From WTFY01 sp965220875 (GTDB lineage: Bacteria > Pseudomonadota > Gammaproteobacteria > UBA4575), in the NCBI GenBank assembly GCA_965220875.1, contig OZ244849.1, positions 744,001 through 808,000 of the forward strand: 64,000 nucleotides of DNA, in the 5' to 3' direction. Every line of letters starts with the position of its first letter. The first letter of the stretch is position 1. The position numbers were made by a program, and so were the translations under genes. Positions 44,477-52,401 of this stretch are shown piece after piece. The notes beneath the pieces were generated by a model, which ran no database searches, was not told where the DNA came from, and saw only the letters and a program-made list of their open reading frames with translations.

Positions 44477-46159
44477 ATGTCAGCACGCACCAACCAGAGC
44501 AGTTTCAAGTCATTCATGTCATCCGGGCAGCCCTGGGTATGGATGAATGGAGGGGCTGTGGCCATCAGCATGATCATGGTGGCGGGCCTGCTCCTGCTGA
44601 TTGCGATGCGCGGTCTGGGGCATTTCTGGCCCAAGACGGTGTACGAGATCGAATATGACAACGGCACCCGCCTGGTCCAGATTTTGGGCGAGCGTGTGGA
44701 GACCGAGGAGGTGCCCAGAAAACGCATCGTTGAATCCGGAATCAGGATCGACAGCGACGCGGACATGGTTGAGCGCAGCCTGATCAAGGTCGGCATTCGG
44801 GAAGTCCTGGGTGTGGACTTCTTGCTTACTGTGGCCCCCAACGAGAAAAGCGTAAGCGTCCCGGAAGACGTGCTGGTGCTGGAACGCACGCAATGGGGAA
44901 ATTTCTATGGCTTTCTGACTGGCGTGAAGGAAAGCGGCAGGACGGTTGATGTAGCAAAGGCGTCCCTGTGGGAGGAAATGCAATTCCGCCTGCATCGCGT
45001 GAAGGAACTGAGGGAACGCATCGAGGAGATCGAAAAAACAAAGATCGGCGCAATCAACTTCCAGCTGGAAAAATTGCGGCTCAAGAAACGGGGGCTTGAA
45101 CTGAAAAGCGTGACCGAACGAAAGCCGTATGCACAAATCGAGGCCAAGGAAGACCAGTACACGCGTGATTACGAGGTGTTGAAAGAGGAGCTGGATAACC
45201 TGTACATGGATATCGCACGTGACAGCATCACGGCGCGAGTCATGACCGGGGACGAAGTCGAGATCAAGCTGGCCAACGTGGTCAAGGCCTACCGGCCCAA
45301 CGCGATGAGCCTCAGCGAGAAAATCGTGTTCTACATCAAGACATTCTGGGGCTTCATTTCTGACGACCCGCGCGAAGCGAATACGGAAGGCGGCATATTC
45401 CCGGCCATTTTCGGCACGGTCGTGATGGTATTGCTGATGTCGATCATCGTCACCCCGTTTGGTGTCATTGCCGCGATATACCTGAGGGAATACGCACACC
45501 AGGGTTTGATTACGCGCCTGGTGAGAATTTCGGTCAATAATCTCGCCGGGGTACCGTCCATTGTGTACGGGGTGTTCGGACTGGGCTTTTTCGTGTACGT
45601 GGTTGGCGGCACGATCGACGAACTGTTCTACCGCGAAGCCCTGCCGTCCCCGACCTTCGGTTCCGGGGGTGTACTCTGGGCCTCCCTGACCCTGGCGCTG
45701 TTGACCGTTCCGGTGGTCATTGTCGCCACGGAAGAGGGGTTATCGCGCATACCGCGGTCAATTCGCGAGGGTTCGCTGGCGCTGGGGGCGACGAAGGCCG
45801 AGACACTCTGGCGCACGGTTCTGCCCATGGCAAGTCCTGCCATGATGACTGGTCTGATTCTTGCTGTGGCGCGTGCGGCCGGTGAGGTGGCACCCCTGAT
45901 GCTTGTGGGTGCTGTCAAGCTCGCGCCCTCGTTGCCGATCGACGCGAATGTGCCGTTTGTTCACCTCGAACGCAAGTTCATGCATCTGGGTTTCCATATC
46001 TATGACGTGGGTTTCCAGAGCCCGAATGTCGAAGCTGCCCGCCCGCTGGTTTATGCAACCGCTTTGATACTGGTGGCAGTGATTGTTATTCTGAACATAT
46101 CTGCAATATATATCCGCAATCACCTGCGGGAAAAATACAGAAACCTGGAAGAACACTAG
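44477..46159 (+). CDS. pstA: Phosphate ABC transporter permease PstA, enlarged
   Basis: Second permease of the Pst importer, 560 residues against about 300 in E. coli. One helix near the N-terminus (about 25-48) is followed by a periplasmic insert of about 230 residues, which includes a predicted coiled coil (about 165-255, RVKELRERIEEIEKTKIG and DYEVLKEELDNLYMDI). The core then has FPAIFGTVVMVLLMSIIVTP, NLAGVPSIVYGVFGLGFFV and the EAA loop EGSLALGATKAETLWRTVLP. It starts 23 bp after pstC and matches the long form in pstC. Confidence 0.93.
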   Translation: MSARTNQSSFKSFMSSGQPWVWMNGGAVAISMIMVAGLLLLIAMRGLGHFWPKTVYEIEYDNGTRLVQILGERVETEEVPRKRIVESGIRIDSDADMVERSLIKVGIREVLGVDFLLTVAPNEKSVSVPEDVLVLERTQWGNFYGFLTGVKESGRTVDVAKASLWEEMQFRLHRVKELRERIEEIEKTKIGAINFQLEKLRLKKRGLELKSVTERKPYAQIEAKEDQYTRDYEVLKEELDNLYMDIARDSITARVMTGDEVEIKLANVVKAYRPNAMSLSEKIVFYIKTFWGFISDDPREANTEGGIFPAIFGTVVMVLLMSIIVTPFGVIAAIYLREYAHQGLITRLVRISVNNLAGVPSIVYGVFGLGFFVYVVGGTIDELFYREALPSPTFGSGGVLWASLTLALLTVPVVIVATEEGLSRIPRSIREGSLALGATKAETLWRTVLPMASPAMMTGLILAVARAAGEVAPLMLVGAVKLAPSLPIDANVPFVHLERKFMHLGFHIYDVGFQSPNVEAARPLVYATALILVAVIVILNISAIYIRNHLREKYRNLEEH

Positions 46160-46202
46160 GTCCTTGTACTGCAGAGCAAAATTGAACGGGAGTTGAGGAA
46201 TT

Positions 46203-47027
46203 ATGACTATGGCGGCACCACAAATCTCGGAAGACGTGCTTCTTCACCGGGCAAGCCCGAAACTGGAAGAGGAAAAGACCTGCTTTGAATGCAAGGATTT
46301 CAGCCTCTATTACGGATCCGCGCAGGCCCTGAAGAAAATCAACATGCTGGTTCCCGAGAAAAGGGTGACGGCGTTCATCGGTCCCAGCGGTTGCGGAAAA
46401 TCCACGCTGCTGCGCTGCATGAACCGCATGAATGACCTGATCGACATTGTCCGGCTGGAAGGCGAACTGATGCTTTATGGAAAGGACATCAACAAGAAAT
46501 CGGTCAATGTGGCGGAGTTGCGCCGCAAGGTGGGCATGGTGTTTCAAAAACCCAATCCCTTTCCGAAAACCGTCTACGAAAATGTGGCCTACGGGCTGCG
46601 GCTGCAGGGTGTGAACAAGAAACGGGTACTCGACGAGCGGGTCGAATGGGCGCTGAAGGGTGCCGCGTTGTGGGACGAGGTCAAGGACCGCCTGCAGGAC
46701 AATGCGCTGGGCCTGTCGGGAGGGCAGCAGCAGCGCCTGGTGATTGCACGGGCCATCGCAATCCAGCCAGAAGTGATCCTGCTGGATGAACCGGCTTCTG
46801 CGCTGGACCCCATTTCCACGCTGAAGATCGAAGAACTGATCATCCAGCTGAAGGCGAACTACACCGTCGTCATCGTCACTCACAACATGCAACAGGCCGC
46901 CCGGGTTTCGGATTACACGGCCTTCATGTACCTGGGAGAACTCGTCGAGTTCGGTGCAACCGACCAGTTGTTCACCAACCCGACCGAAAAGCAGACTGAA
47001 GACTACATCACGGGCCGCTACGGCTAA
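46203..47027 (+). CDS. pstB: Phosphate ABC transporter ATPase PstB
   Basis: Cytoplasmic ATPase that powers PstCA. Walker A is IGPSGCGKSTLLRC, Q-loop GMVFQKPNPFP, signature LSGGQQQRLVIARAIA, Walker B VILLDEPASALDP, and H-loop VTHNMQQAARVSDYTAF. The PstB-specific FQKPNPFP and the C-terminal ITGRYG are diagnostic. 274 residues, ATG after TTGAGGAATT. Confidence 0.97.
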   Translation: MTMAAPQISEDVLLHRASPKLEEEKTCFECKDFSLYYGSAQALKKINMLVPEKRVTAFIGPSGCGKSTLLRCMNRMNDLIDIVRLEGELMLYGKDINKKSVNVAELRRKVGMVFQKPNPFPKTVYENVAYGLRLQGVNKKRVLDERVEWALKGAALWDEVKDRLQDNALGLSGGQQQRLVIARAIAIQPEVILLDEPASALDPISTLKIEELIIQLKANYTVVIVTHNMQQAARVSDYTAFMYLGELVEFGATDQLFTNPTEKQTEDYITGRYG

Positions 47028-47054
47028 TCACGCTCGGATCATTTGGAGCATCAC

Positions 47055-47780
47055 ATGGTATTTCAGGACATCGGACAACATATATCTCACCAGTTCGACG
47101 AGGATTTGGAATCCTTGCGCAGCAAGGCACTGAACATGGGAGGCATGGTCGAGAAACAGGTTGAAAACGCGCTGGCGGCACTGACACGTGCGGACAGCAG
47201 CCTTGCGGAAGACGTGGCGACCAGTGACTACCGCATCAACTCGATGGAGGTCGCGATTGACGAGGAGTGCGCGCATGTGATTGCACGAAGGCAGCCGGCT
47301 GCCAGTGACCTGCGTCTGGTGATCGCAATATTCAAGACCATCACGGACCTGGAAAGGATCGGGGACGAGGCGGAAAAGATCGGCAGACATGCCGTGAAAC
47401 TCGCAGCGGTGGAACGCACACCCGCCTATTTCATGGAACTCAGGCACCTTGGAGACCAGGTCTGCAAGATGCTGCACGATTGCCTCGATGCCCTAGCGCG
47501 CATGGATATCGAGAGTGCACTCGCGATTGCAGAGGGGGACAGGGCGATCAACGATGAATACGATTCGCTGACCCGTCAGCTGATTACCCACATGATGGAA
47601 GACCCCCGTACCATTAAACGTTCACTTCGCGTCATGTGGTGTGCGCGTTCGCTGGAACGTATCGGAGACCATGCGAAAAACATCTGTGAGTACGTGATCT
47701 ATACCGTGGCCGGGAAAGATATCCGGCACACCAGTTTTGACCAGGTCAAGGCCGAGCTGAGCGATATTAACGACAACTAG
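47055..47780 (+). CDS. phoU: Phosphate transport regulator PhoU
   Basis: Negative regulator that links Pst to PhoR. The 241 residues form two three-helix repeats with the metal-binding motifs KTITDLERIGDEAEKIGRH and MWCARSLERIGDHAKNICEY. The ATG at 47055 has GGAG at 47045-47048; an upstream TTG at 47043 is less likely. Last gene of the pst run; a GC stem follows. Confidence 0.97.
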   Translation: MVFQDIGQHISHQFDEDLESLRSKALNMGGMVEKQVENALAALTRADSSLAEDVATSDYRINSMEVAIDEECAHVIARRQPAASDLRLVIAIFKTITDLERIGDEAEKIGRHAVKLAAVERTPAYFMELRHLGDQVCKMLHDCLDALARMDIESALAIAEGDRAINDEYDSLTRQLITHMMEDPRTIKRSLRVMWCARSLERIGDHAKNICEYVIYTVAGKDIRHTSFDQVKAELSDINDN

Positions 47781-47800
47781 CCCGTTCGGGGGGCGCCTGC

Positions 47801-47820
47801 GGGTCCGGGAACCCGGATCC
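47801..47820 (+). terminator. GC-rich hairpin after phoU
   Basis: GGGTCCGGG and CCCGGATCC pair over 9 bp (one G-U) around a 2-nt loop, followed by TGTGGTTTTC. This is probably the end of the pst operon. The rest of 47781-48035 shows no ORF or motif I can support. Confidence 0.5.
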
Positions 47821-48035
47821 TGTGGTTTTCTCATCGATACAGCACCCGGCATACTTGATTGCTACCCTGCACTATTGTTACCCTTCACGGGTCATGCTCA
47901 GGAATTCTCGACGCGGTCGAGCAGCACTGCGGCTGTATTGGCTCTCGTCGAATCCGCTTTTGAGCAATAAAACTAGAGGCCTAACGAGGTGAAAAGCCCA
48001 AGACAACGTGGAATACACTAAGGAGTGACATTGAA

Positions 48036-48227
48036 ATGCGTAGATTAATTCTTGTTTTGTTCGCTTCTGCACTACTGGTTGCCTGCAGCGGTGAAAAATC
48101 TGAAGAATCTGTGGAAACAGATGATACCAGTGCTGCTTCTACAGCCCAGGACAAGGTAAGCGACAGCGAGTACGCAAAAAAATACGGGGCTGCAATGAAG
48201 CAGGCCATGAGCGAGAAGGAAGAATAA
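48036..48227 (+). CDS. Small putative lipoprotein
   Basis: A 63-residue protein with a lipoprotein signal: MRRLILVLFASALLVACSG, lipobox LVAC with Cys at about 17. The mature part is about 46 residues, acidic and polar (EKSEESVETDDTSAASTAQD) and ends with charged residues. TAAGGAG lies upstream. I recognise no family; size and composition leave the function open. It stands alone between phoU and gmk. Confidence 0.7.
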   Translation: MRRLILVLFASALLVACSGEKSEESVETDDTSAASTAQDKVSDSEYAKKYGAAMKQAMSEKEE

Positions 48228-48358
48228 CAGCTTGGCCTGCATGACGGGGTTCAGACCTGCCTGCAGGTGATTACCAGCCAGGCTTTTTAATATATTTGGG
48301 GCCGGAGCAGGGTTCAGGGCTGCGCCGTATCTGCAGCAGCCTACTACACTACGTACGG

Positions 48359-48377
48359 ACGGGCCTCCCCGGCCCGT
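48359..48377. repeat. Inverted repeat in the spacer before gmk
   Basis: ACGGGCC - TCCCC - GGCCCGT forms a perfect 7-bp GC stem. No T-run follows, so it may be a weak terminator of the lipoprotein gene or part of the gmk leader. The spacer 48228-48487 is otherwise without a feature I recognise. Confidence 0.35.
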
Positions 48378-48487
48378 GTTGCGTCGAATCTATTGAATCA
48401 TGCCGGGATTTGTACCGGGTCTACGGTGTCCTGCAGGGTATGGTTCGGGCGCAAGGCTGAATGATCCGCAGGCAGGGCTGGCGGACT

Positions 48488-49123
48488 ATGAGCAAGAGCA
48501 CACTATTTATCGTCTCGGGGCCTTCCGGGTCAGGAAAAACCAGCCTGGTTAAGGCGCTTACCGGAAAAACCCCGGGTTTGGAGGTTTCGGTCTCGCATAC
48601 AACCCGTCCAAGACGTCCCGGTGAAGTGTCTGGCAAGCATTACCATTTTACGAGTCTCGAAGAGTTCGAGGAGATGGTGAAAAACGGAGAATTTCTGGAA
48701 CATGCCGAGGTTTTTGGCAGTTTTTACGGAACTTCCCGGGTCTCGCTGCAGCAGCAGCTGGATGAGGGCCTGCGGGTCATACTGGAAATTGACTGGCAGG
48801 GAGCAAGGCAGGCCCGCCAGCAGCTGGGTGATGTTTCTTCGATATTCATCCTGCCGCCTTCAAGAGCAGAACTTGAGAAGCGCCTGCGGCTCAGGGGACA
48901 GGACAGCGACGATACGATATCGGGCAGAATGCGCAAGGCTGAAAGTGAAATCAGCCACTACGGCGAGTTTGACTATGTGGTGCTGAATGATGAATTTGAT
49001 CGTGCCCTGGCAGAACTCGAGTGCATCGTTTCAGATCCGGACGGCTACCGGCCCCTGGAAGAAGACACATTACGTTCCCTGACCGAGGGGTTACAGGGAG
49101 GCGTGCTGGAAGCCGGAAGGTAA
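48488..49123 (+). CDS. gmk: Guanylate kinase
   Basis: Phosphorylates GMP to GDP with ATP. The P-loop is FIVSGPSGSGKTSLVKAL, the GMP-binding region SVSHTTRPRRPGEVSGKHYHF, and GEFLEHAEVFGSFYGT and ILEIDWQGARQ are typical. The ATG at 48488 gives the normal 211 residues; an upstream ATG at 48461 would add nine. It heads gmk-rpoZ-spoT. Confidence 0.97.
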   Translation: MSKSTLFIVSGPSGSGKTSLVKALTGKTPGLEVSVSHTTRPRRPGEVSGKHYHFTSLEEFEEMVKNGEFLEHAEVFGSFYGTSRVSLQQQLDEGLRVILEIDWQGARQARQQLGDVSSIFILPPSRAELEKRLRLRGQDSDDTISGRMRKAESEISHYGEFDYVVLNDEFDRALAELECIVSDPDGYRPLEEDTLRSLTEGLQGGVLEAGR

Positions 49124-49173
49124 ATTCGTTACACTCGGCGCATCGGGAGATCAGATTCGATCAGGAGTACAGG

Positions 49174-49725
49174 ATGGCTCGGATAACAGTGGAAGACTGC
49201 CTGGAACACGTGGAAAACCGCTTCAAGCTGGTGTTGCTGGCAAGCAAGCGCGCACGCCAGCTCGCACGGGGCGTGGAGCCCCTGCTGCCTTGGGAGAATG
49301 ACAAGCCTACTGTGGTGGCATTGCGCGAGATCGCTGGCAACCTGGTCAATGAGGAGATGATGCGCCAGTCTACGGCCGCGCAGGCAGAAGGCGAGGGAGC
49401 CGAGCTTGTAGAAGACGAGCTGGCAGCCCTGTACAGCGAGATCAGTCGTGAAATGAGTCAGGCAGGATTTGACAACGATCGCAAACAGGAAACTCCGGAA
49501 GAACCCGGAAAAGTTTTCAGGCAGGGCATGAATCCTCCCGATGAGCAGGGAGACGAGCAGGGAGACGGGACCGAGGATCGCGCAAGCGATCAGCCGCCCG
49601 CTCCGGATTCCGGAATGTGGAACTCAAGCTGGCAGCTACTGGACTCTCCGGATGCGCCCAAGGAGGCCGGCTCAGGTGAATCTGCAAGACCGGATCCATC
49701 GTCTGAAGAGGAACAGGGGCGCTAG
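49174..49725 (+). CDS. rpoZ: RNA polymerase omega subunit with long acidic C-terminal extension
   Basis: Omega promotes assembly of RNA polymerase and forms part of a ppGpp site. The first 65 residues are standard (MARITVEDCLEHVENRFKLV, LASKRARQL, ENDKPTVVALREI). Omega is usually 80-90 residues; this one has 183. The extra part (about 75-183) is low-complexity and acidic, rich in E, D, P, S, Q and G, with a WNSSWQLLD motif near 149-157, so it is probably disordered. AGGAG precedes the ATG, and spoT starts 27 bp after the stop. No frameshift is evident. Confidence 0.93.
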   Translation: MARITVEDCLEHVENRFKLVLLASKRARQLARGVEPLLPWENDKPTVVALREIAGNLVNEEMMRQSTAAQAEGEGAELVEDELAALYSEISREMSQAGFDNDRKQETPEEPGKVFRQGMNPPDEQGDEQGDGTEDRASDQPPAPDSGMWNSSWQLLDSPDAPKEAGSGESARPDPSSEEEQGR

Positions 49726-49752
49726 GTGACCCGGTAGACCTTTGCTTCACCA

Positions 49753-51924
49753 ATGGCTAGTGTTGCAGAATCCGCTAGCGAAAAACTCGTTGCAAACTTA
49801 CCGTCGCGGTTCTTGATCAGTGACCTGTGTGCGTTGCTGGAAACGTACCTGGAACCGCAACCCATAAAGAACGTATATCACGCCTACCTGTTCAGCGCCG
49901 CCGCACATGAGGGCCAGACTCGCCTTACCGGAGAGCCCTACATCTATCATCCGCTGGCCGTGGCCAGGATCCTGGCCGGGATGCATATGGATGCACAAAC
50001 GATCACCGCTGCGATTCTTCATGACGTCATCGAGGACACGGAAACTGCCAAGGACCAGATTACCGACGAATTTGGCAAGGACGTAGCCAATCTGGTCGAT
50101 GGGGTCAGCAAGCTTACCCATCTGGAGTTCGAGTCAAAGCAGGAAGCCCAGGCGGAAAATTTCAGGAAAATGATGCTCGCCTTTGCAAAGGATATCCGTG
50201 TCATCATCATCAAGTTGTCCGACCGTTTGCACAACATGCGCACGATCAGCGTGATGTCCGTGGCCAAGCGCAAGCGAATCGCCCGTGAAACGCTGGACAT
50301 CTATGCGCCAATCGCCATGCGGCTGGGGATGTCGGAACTGTGCATGGAACTGGAGGAGCTTTCGTTTCAGACGCTGTGGCCTCACCGTTTCGAGGTGTTG
50401 CGTGATGCCGTAAGGCGCACGAACGTAAACCGCAAGAAACTGCTGCAGGAGGTGGAAAAGAAGATCTGCGAAAAACTGGAAAGGGCGGATATTGTCAGCC
50501 GGATTCACGGGCGCGAAAAAAACACGTACAGCATCTACCGGAAAATGAAAGAGAAGCGCCTGCAGTTCTCGGAGGTGTTTGATGTGTTCGGGTTCCGGAT
50601 TGTCGTGGAAGACGTGGATACGTGTTATCGGGTGATCGGTGTGATCCATAACCTGTACAAGCCGGTTCCGGGCAAGTTCAAGGACTACATAGCCATTCCC
50701 AAGAAGAACGCCTATCAGTCGCTGCATACCGTTCTGTTCGGACCCAGGGGAATTCCAATCGAGGTGCAGGTACGTTCCGAGGAGATGGACCAGGTCGCAC
50801 AGTCCGGGATTGCGGCACACTGGATGTACAAGGGCAGCAAGCTGGATCATGCCGCGCCCCACACCCGCACCCGCGAATGGCTCAAGTCCGTATCGGAAAT
50901 GCAGCACAGCTCAGGCAGTTCGCTTGAATTTCTCGAGAGTGTGAAGATCGACCTGTTTTACGATGAGATCTACGTGTTCACGCCGAGAGGGGACATCATG
51001 GAATTGCCGACCAATGCCACGGCAGTGGATTTTGCCTATGCGGTGCATTCGGATATCGGGAATCACTGTGTGGCAGCGCGGATCAACCGCAGGCTGGAAC
51101 CCCTGAACACGGTTCTGGAGAATGGACAGACTATCGACATCATCACTTCACCCGATGCTCATCCGAACCCGGCCTGGCTGAATTTCATCGTTACCGCCAA
51201 GGCACGAACGAATATCCGAAGCTACCTCAAGAATCTGCAGAGAGAGGAAGCGCGCGCGCTGGGCAGGCGGCTGCTGGACCAGGCACTGCAGGCCTACGGG
51301 AAATCTTGGGAGGACGTCGGCAAACGGGACCTCGCCCATCTGCTCAAGGAGCTGCAGCTGGAATCCGAGCAGCAACTGTTTGAAGAGGTGGGCCTGGGGG
51401 ACCGCATGGCACCGTTCGTGATCAAGTATCTGGTCTCCCTGCGTGAGCGGTGGATCCGTCTGCGCCGCAGAAGTGACCGGAAAAGCCCTCTGGCAATTCG
51501 TGGCACGGAAGGCATGGTGGTGACCTACGGAAAATGCTGTCATCCCATCCCCGGCGATCCGGTGGTCGGCGTGATGACCTCGGGCCGGGGTCTGGTCGTG
51601 CACTATGTGAAGTGCCGGAATATCTCGAGGAGCAGATTGCAAAGCAGGGACAAGTGGATCCATGTCTACTGGAGCAGCACCCAGTCCAGCGAGTTTACAG
51701 CCGGCATCAGCATCAAGACGGCCGACGAGCCGGGCGTGCTGGCCGTGGTGGCGGCAAAGATCTCCGAGGAAGGCTCCAATATTGAAAACATCATGATGGA
51801 TGAAAAACACGGTGAAACGACCACCATTACTGTCCTGCTCACGGTCAAGGATCGTGATCATCTGGCCCGTATCATCCGGGCCGTGCGCAATACACCGAAA
51901 ATCTACAAGGTCAAACGTATTTGA
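49753..51924 (+). CDS. spoT: Bifunctional (p)ppGpp synthetase/hydrolase SpoT
   Basis: Makes and degrades the alarmone (p)ppGpp. The hydrolase HD domain has HDVIEDTETAKDQI and LSDRLHNMRTI; the synthetase domain has RIHGREKNTYSIYRKM, DVFGFRIVVEDVDTCY and KDYIAIPKKNAYQSLHT. A TGS domain (DIMELPTNATAVDFAYAVH) and C-terminal ACT domain (AGISIKTADEPGVLAVVA) follow. The intact HD motif separates it from synthetase-only RelA. 723 residues, usual for SpoT. Confidence 0.96.
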   Translation: MASVAESASEKLVANLPSRFLISDLCALLETYLEPQPIKNVYHAYLFSAAAHEGQTRLTGEPYIYHPLAVARILAGMHMDAQTITAAILHDVIEDTETAKDQITDEFGKDVANLVDGVSKLTHLEFESKQEAQAENFRKMMLAFAKDIRVIIIKLSDRLHNMRTISVMSVAKRKRIARETLDIYAPIAMRLGMSELCMELEELSFQTLWPHRFEVLRDAVRRTNVNRKKLLQEVEKKICEKLERADIVSRIHGREKNTYSIYRKMKEKRLQFSEVFDVFGFRIVVEDVDTCYRVIGVIHNLYKPVPGKFKDYIAIPKKNAYQSLHTVLFGPRGIPIEVQVRSEEMDQVAQSGIAAHWMYKGSKLDHAAPHTRTREWLKSVSEMQHSSGSSLEFLESVKIDLFYDEIYVFTPRGDIMELPTNATAVDFAYAVHSDIGNHCVAARINRRLEPLNTVLENGQTIDIITSPDAHPNPAWLNFIVTAKARTNIRSYLKNLQREEARALGRRLLDQALQAYGKSWEDVGKRDLAHLLKELQLESEQQLFEEVGLGDRMAPFVIKYLVSLRERWIRLRRRSDRKSPLAIRGTEGMVVTYGKCCHPIPGDPVVGVMTSGRGLVVHYVKCRNISRSRLQSRDKWIHVYWSSTQSSEFTAGISIKTADEPGVLAVVAAKISEEGSNIENIMMDEKHGETTTITVLLTVKDRDHLARIIRAVRNTPKIYKVKRI

Positions 51925-51939
51925 AAAGGAGATGTACAC

Positions 51940-52323
51940 ATGGTCCGCGAGATAATTGCAACCGAGCATGCACCCCAGGCCATAGGCACCTATTCGCAGG
52001 CAGTCAGGGCAGGCAGCACTGTCTACCTGTCCGGGCAGATCCCGCTGGACCCGGCATCCATGCAGCTCGTGGCCCAGGACATGCGGGCACAGGTCTGTCA
52101 GGTATTGGACAATCTCAAGGCCGTGGCCCAGGCAGCTGGCGGTGACCTGGATCAAGTTGTGAAGCTGACCGTATTCCTGACCGATCTGGCCCATTTCCCC
52201 CTGGTCAACGAGGTCATGCAGGAATACTTCACTCGACCCTATCCCGCACGTGCCGCCGTTGGTGTGGCAGCATTGCCCAAGGATGCAGGAGTTGAAATGG
52301 ATGCCATCATGAAGCTCGATTGA
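51940..52323 (+). CDS. ridA: RidA family reactive enamine/imine deaminase
   Basis: Trimeric enzyme that hydrolyses reactive 2-aminoacrylate and related imines. The 127 residues start VREIIATEHAPQAIGTYSQA and include VYLSGQIPLDP and the catalytic-arginine region RPYPARAAVGVAALPKDAGV with EMDAI at the end. AAAGGAG precedes the ATG. Its position between spoT and recG is common outside the enterics. Confidence 0.96.
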   Translation: MVREIIATEHAPQAIGTYSQAVRAGSTVYLSGQIPLDPASMQLVAQDMRAQVCQVLDNLKAVAQAAGGDLDQVVKLTVFLTDLAHFPLVNEVMQEYFTRPYPARAAVGVAALPKDAGVEMDAIMKLD

Positions 52324-52401
52324 AAGCAAGGTGCCAAGGCCAGCCCATCAAATCCATCCGTTTCGTGAATGAACCTGAATGAACACCCCTTGAGAGGGGA
52401 C

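Noticed and set aside
49021..49173. Upstream extension of the rpoZ frame into gmk
   Set aside because: The family begins at MARITVEDC with AGGAG upstream; the extra codons are inside gmk in another frame.
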